A stretch of 64,000 nt of DNA from Bos javanicus (Eukaryota; Chordata; Mammalia; Artiodactyla; Bovidae): assembly GCF_032452875.1 (NCBI RefSeq), contig NC_083881.1, forward strand, positions 66,471,689 through 66,535,688, given 5' to 3'. This document shows positions 60,659 to 64,000 of this stretch, piece by piece. Both the position numbers and the translations under genes were made by a program. Numbering within the stretch: position 1 is the first letter of the stretch; each line of letters opens with the position of its first letter. Under the pieces are notes generated by a model that was not told the DNA's origin, did no database searches, and saw nothing but the letters and a program-made list of their open reading frames with translations.

Positions 60659-61087
60659 CGTTCAGTTCAGTCGCTCAGTCTTGTCCAACTCTTTGCGACT
60701 CCATGAACCGCAGCACGAAAGGCCTCCCTGTCCATCACCAACTCATGGAGTCCACCCAAACCCACGTCCATTGAGTCGGTGATGCCACGCAACCATCTTA
60801 TCCTCTGTCGTCCCCTTCTTCTCCTGCCCTCAATCTTTGCCAGCATCAGGGTCTTTTCAAATGAGTCAGCTCTTCGCATCAGGTGGCCAAAGTATTGGAG
60901 TTTCAGCTTCAACATCAGTCCTTCCAATATTCAGGACTGATTTCCTTTAGGATGGACTGGTTGGATCTCCTTGCAGTCCAAGGGACTCTCAAGAGTCTTC
61001 TCCAACACCACAGTTCAAAAGCATCAATTCTTCAGTGCTCAGCTTTCTTTATAGTCTAACTCTCACATCCATACATGAATACTGGAA
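60659..61087 (-). mobile_element. BovB LINE 3' end
   Basis: Reverse complement of the BovB 3' region: 'caccaactcatggagtccac', 'gtgatgccacgcaaccatct' and 'aggtggccaaagtattggag', ending 'tcacatccatacatgaatac'. It is transcribed in the same direction as LAPTM4B. Confidence 0.93.
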
Positions 61088-61400
61088 AATTGAAGGGGCA
61101 TAGTGATTCACTACTGGGCTTGTACTTTCAACTTCTTTTATATCCAATAATGTGAAGACTATTTTCATGTTTCTTAGTCATACGAATACCTTCCTTTGTG
61201 AAGTATCTGTTTTTCTCTTTCTTGATTTCACACAGAACAATTTAAAGACCACCCTTTCTTCAACAAATGTTATCTTAAATGAAATGTCTATATATGGTAC
61301 ACAAATTCTTATTATTGTAATGGTTATTTCCTCCTCAGAAACAAATTTCTTATTATTTTATTGGTCATATATTATTTACCCAATGAATAACATTAAGTTT

Positions 61401-61614
61401 TGGACTTCCCTGTAGCTCAAATGGTAAAGAATCTGCCTGCAATGCAGGAGACCCAGGTTCAATCCCTGGGTTAGGAAGATCCTCTGGAGAAGGGAATGGC
61501 CATCTACTCCAATATTCTTGCTTGGAGACTCCCATAGACAGAGAAGCCTGGAAGGCTACAGTTCGTGGGGTCACAGAGTCAGACACAACTTAGTGACTAC
61601 TAACACACACTAAA
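61401..61614 (+). repeat. Bov-tA SINE with target-site duplication
   Basis: tRNA-like head 'ggacttccctgtagctcaaa', Bov-A body to 'gactactaacac'. attaagttt is duplicated at 61392-61400 and 61615-61623. Confidence 0.94.
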
Positions 61615-62257
61615 ATTAAGTTTGGCTTGAAAGATAACTTTGCTGCAAAATGAATCAGAAATTAATTGGGATAATCTGCTATTTGGCATTATGTTTGGCT
61701 CTGAAAGCTCCTGTTACAGTTTCTTGCCAGTCCATTAGAGTTTCAAATAAAACCATGAAATCTGTTTATCTGAATTTTACCTGTTTGTTTGCTCCCTAAT
61801 GTCCTTTTTCTGTTCCAGGGTCTAATCCAAGGCCTCATACTGCATGTTCCTGGATCTCCTTTGTTTCCTTCAATCTATAACAGTTTTCTAGTCTTTCCTA
61901 GGGTATTCCCTTTTTTTTAACCATATAAATACGGTTATAAGTTATAAATGTATTACACGTTTTTGTATATAAATCATGTAAAAATACAAATGTTCAAGAG
62001 CTAGCTTTTTTTAAAAAAAGAGAAATCGTAAGATCACATGGGAAAGTGAGGTACACTCCTGTTCTGTCCTGGATAAAATCTTGAGATGGCTACCGCCATT
62101 CCAAAAGGCAACAATGTTAAATTGCTATACTGCATACCAAAATTTTCAAGCACAATTCAAAGCAATTGACTGTACCCATTTCAAAGACTATTTAGTTCTA
62201 TACTCCTGTATGTTAAATATAGAAAGGGTTGTCAGCATGACCTTTGACCTACAAACA

Positions 62258-62545
62258 TTTTTTTAAAAATAAATGTACTTATTCACTTATTTATGGCTGT
62301 GCTGAGTCTCTGCTGCTGCTCGGGCTTGGCTCTAGTTGTAGTGAGCCGGGGGCTACTCTCCAGCTGCCGTGTCTGTGCTTCTCACTGACATGGCCTCTCT
62401 CGTTGCAGAGCAAGCCTCAGCAGTTCTGGCGCACAGGCTTAGGTGGATCCACAGCATATGAGATCTTGTCAGTTCAGGGATCGAACCCATGTCTCCTGCA
62501 TTGGCAGGTGGATTCTTTATCACTGAGCCACCAGGAAGTCCCTGA
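62258..62545 (-). repeat. CHR-2-type SINE
   Basis: Reverse strand: head complement 'gagccaccaggaagtccct', B box complement 'agggatcgaacccatgtctc', and the long CHR-specific body with 'atttatggctgtgctgagtc'. Confidence 0.9.
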
Positions 62546-63519
62546 CAAACTTCTTTTTAAAAAGAGATCAAAACATATGAAAAAGGAAATGTAAGAGGAA
62601 AGCGGTTAAGAAAAAGATTCACTCAAGTGAACGAACATTTATCCTTCTGTATCTTTTCAAGCATGTGATGTAAAACATCAGTAGATTGTCCTAAAAGTAA
62701 TTATAAACCATTTGTTTCAAAGATATGAAACTGCAAATGCACTGGAATTAGTATCCAGGTTATTACAAAATAATTACTGTTATAAAGCTTTGAGTACCAG
62801 CAAGCCTTTGAAGTCAGCTAAATTAAGCCAATACTGTTAGACAGTCACTACTCAGCTTAATCTCTGGCAATTAGAACAAGGCAGGCAGTGTTACTACTTG
62901 ATTCAGATACAACCGTAGCTGTATCATTTAAAGTTTCTTCTTCTAACCTCAATTACTTAGAAAAGGAATCCTGCTACTGGAAAAAGATAAATTACTTCTA
63001 AATGTCAATCAAATATTACATTTATAGCTTGCATGGTCTTTTAACTCAAGGGAAGAAAGGCAGAGAGATATTAATTTAATATTAATGGAACTCATTATCC
63101 TTTCTGGGGGAATTCACCAGAGTAACAGGATTCCAGAACAGAGAGAATGAGCAATGCTACAGCAGAAGTCACGTCTGTCTGACAGGTTCCGCCCCCAGGA
63201 TGACATAACCCGCTGACTCCTTGGTCTCTACTCTGAAGCTCCGAGGTGGGAGAGGATGGCTATAAAGTATCTCCTGGTTTCGCCTTTACGTCACTTCCAG
63301 CTCTCCTCAGGCTGCTCCTCCTGACTTCTAATGTCAGCGCTCCTACACGACTCTATCCTGCCCTTTTCTCTTATCTCCCTAATGTAAATATCTTTTAGAA
63401 ACTTATGTCCTCAAATTTACCCCTTCTCAGACATCTGGGTTATTGATTCACATACCCAACTACCCTTTTAATCTCTCCACTTTACTATATCTAAGTTAAG
63501 AACAGCCTATAAACCAGTG

Positions 63520-63760
63520 AAATATACTGAGCCCTTATGGCCCAGATCCCATTTGAAGCATTTTTCATGCACTAACTTAGCCACCAGAACAATCTGAGAA
63601 GGTAGATACTACAATCATCCCTATATTCAGAGGGGGAAACTAAGTCACGCAAACATCAGTAACCAGCCCAATGTTAGCCCATTTCATACAGTGCAGGGTC
63701 AGGTCTCAAAGCATGGTCTCCAGCTTCAGAGCCACACTCCTAACAACTACGCTAAGCCAG
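63520..63760 (-). repeat. MIR SINE
   Basis: 'catgcactaacttagccacc', 'cctatattcagagggggaaa' and 'ctaagtcacgcaaac', reversed MIR order. Confidence 0.65.
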
Positions 63761-64000
63761 TAAAATGCGTTGAGTTTTCCTGGCCAATGCCTTCATGAAA
63801 TCAGCAGGCCTAATCCAAGGCAATGAACTGGTTTACTAGGCTTCTAAAAGTCACCTAGGAAGGAAATGAAGGTAGGCCAGTGACTGAGATGGACAAACTC
63901 TTCTTCATTCTGGAATGCTTGTAACAGATGTGTTGAATAAGTCAAAATAAATAAATAAGTCAGTCGAGTTTCCTGCCAGGTGTGTTCCCATTTCCAAACT

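Noticed and set aside
55523..64000. LAPTM4B exon 2 (first lumenal loop, LADPDQY region)
   Set aside because: Searched by eye on the minus strand for the expected coding sequence and did not find it; it most likely lies beyond the right edge.

Overview
The window is nuclear DNA of a ruminant (Pecora; most likely a bovid such as cattle, bison, buffalo, sheep or goat). Dozens of Bov-tA/Bov-A2 SINEs, tRNA-Glu-type CHR SINEs and BovB LINE pieces are scattered through it. Older mammalian repeats (L1, L2, MIR) lie underneath. Nothing prokaryotic or viral-exogenous is present, and almost every open frame is a chance frame in repeats, introns or a CpG island.

The one protein-coding gene I can read is LAPTM4B (lysosome-associated four-transmembrane protein 4B), on the minus strand. 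Its last five coding exons are at 55522-55449, 55115-54993, 51983-51885, 47239-47144 and 26922-26845. All have consensus splice sites and compatible phases, and together they encode residues ~71-226 of the 226-residue short form, ending in two PY motifs. The first two exons lie beyond the right edge. The 3'UTR runs left from 26844; the best poly(A) signal is an AATAAA at 26358-26353.

At 9.04-10.2 kb there is a strong CpG island. In human 8q22 the gene just downstream of LAPTM4B in the same orientation is MATN2, whose first exon is non-coding. I therefore infer that this island is the MATN2 promoter/first exon on the minus strand, with a good splice donor after 9580. On that reading, 1-9579 is MATN2 intron 1 and about 9.8-26.3 kb is intergenic.

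Region by region: 1-9 kb holds MIR, L2, two MaLR-like LTR copies and CHR SINEs. 9-10.2 kb is the CpG island with a G-quadruplex-type tract. 10.2-26.3 kb is intergenic, with a 3 kb L1 3' end carrying three nested insertions and a U6-L1 chimeric retrocopy. 26.3-55.5 kb is LAPTM4B, with a ~20 kb last intron that contains an almost perfect 58-nt hairpin, a perfect CTCF-type motif and GC-rich patches. 55.5-64 kb is the start of a further LAPTM4B intron.

I see no convincing undescribed system. The most notable items are the 27-bp perfect foldback at 34936-34993, the U6-L1 chimera at 20496-20811, the recent 133-bp tandem duplication at 48832-49097, and a G-quadruplex-type tract in the LAPTM4B 3'UTR.
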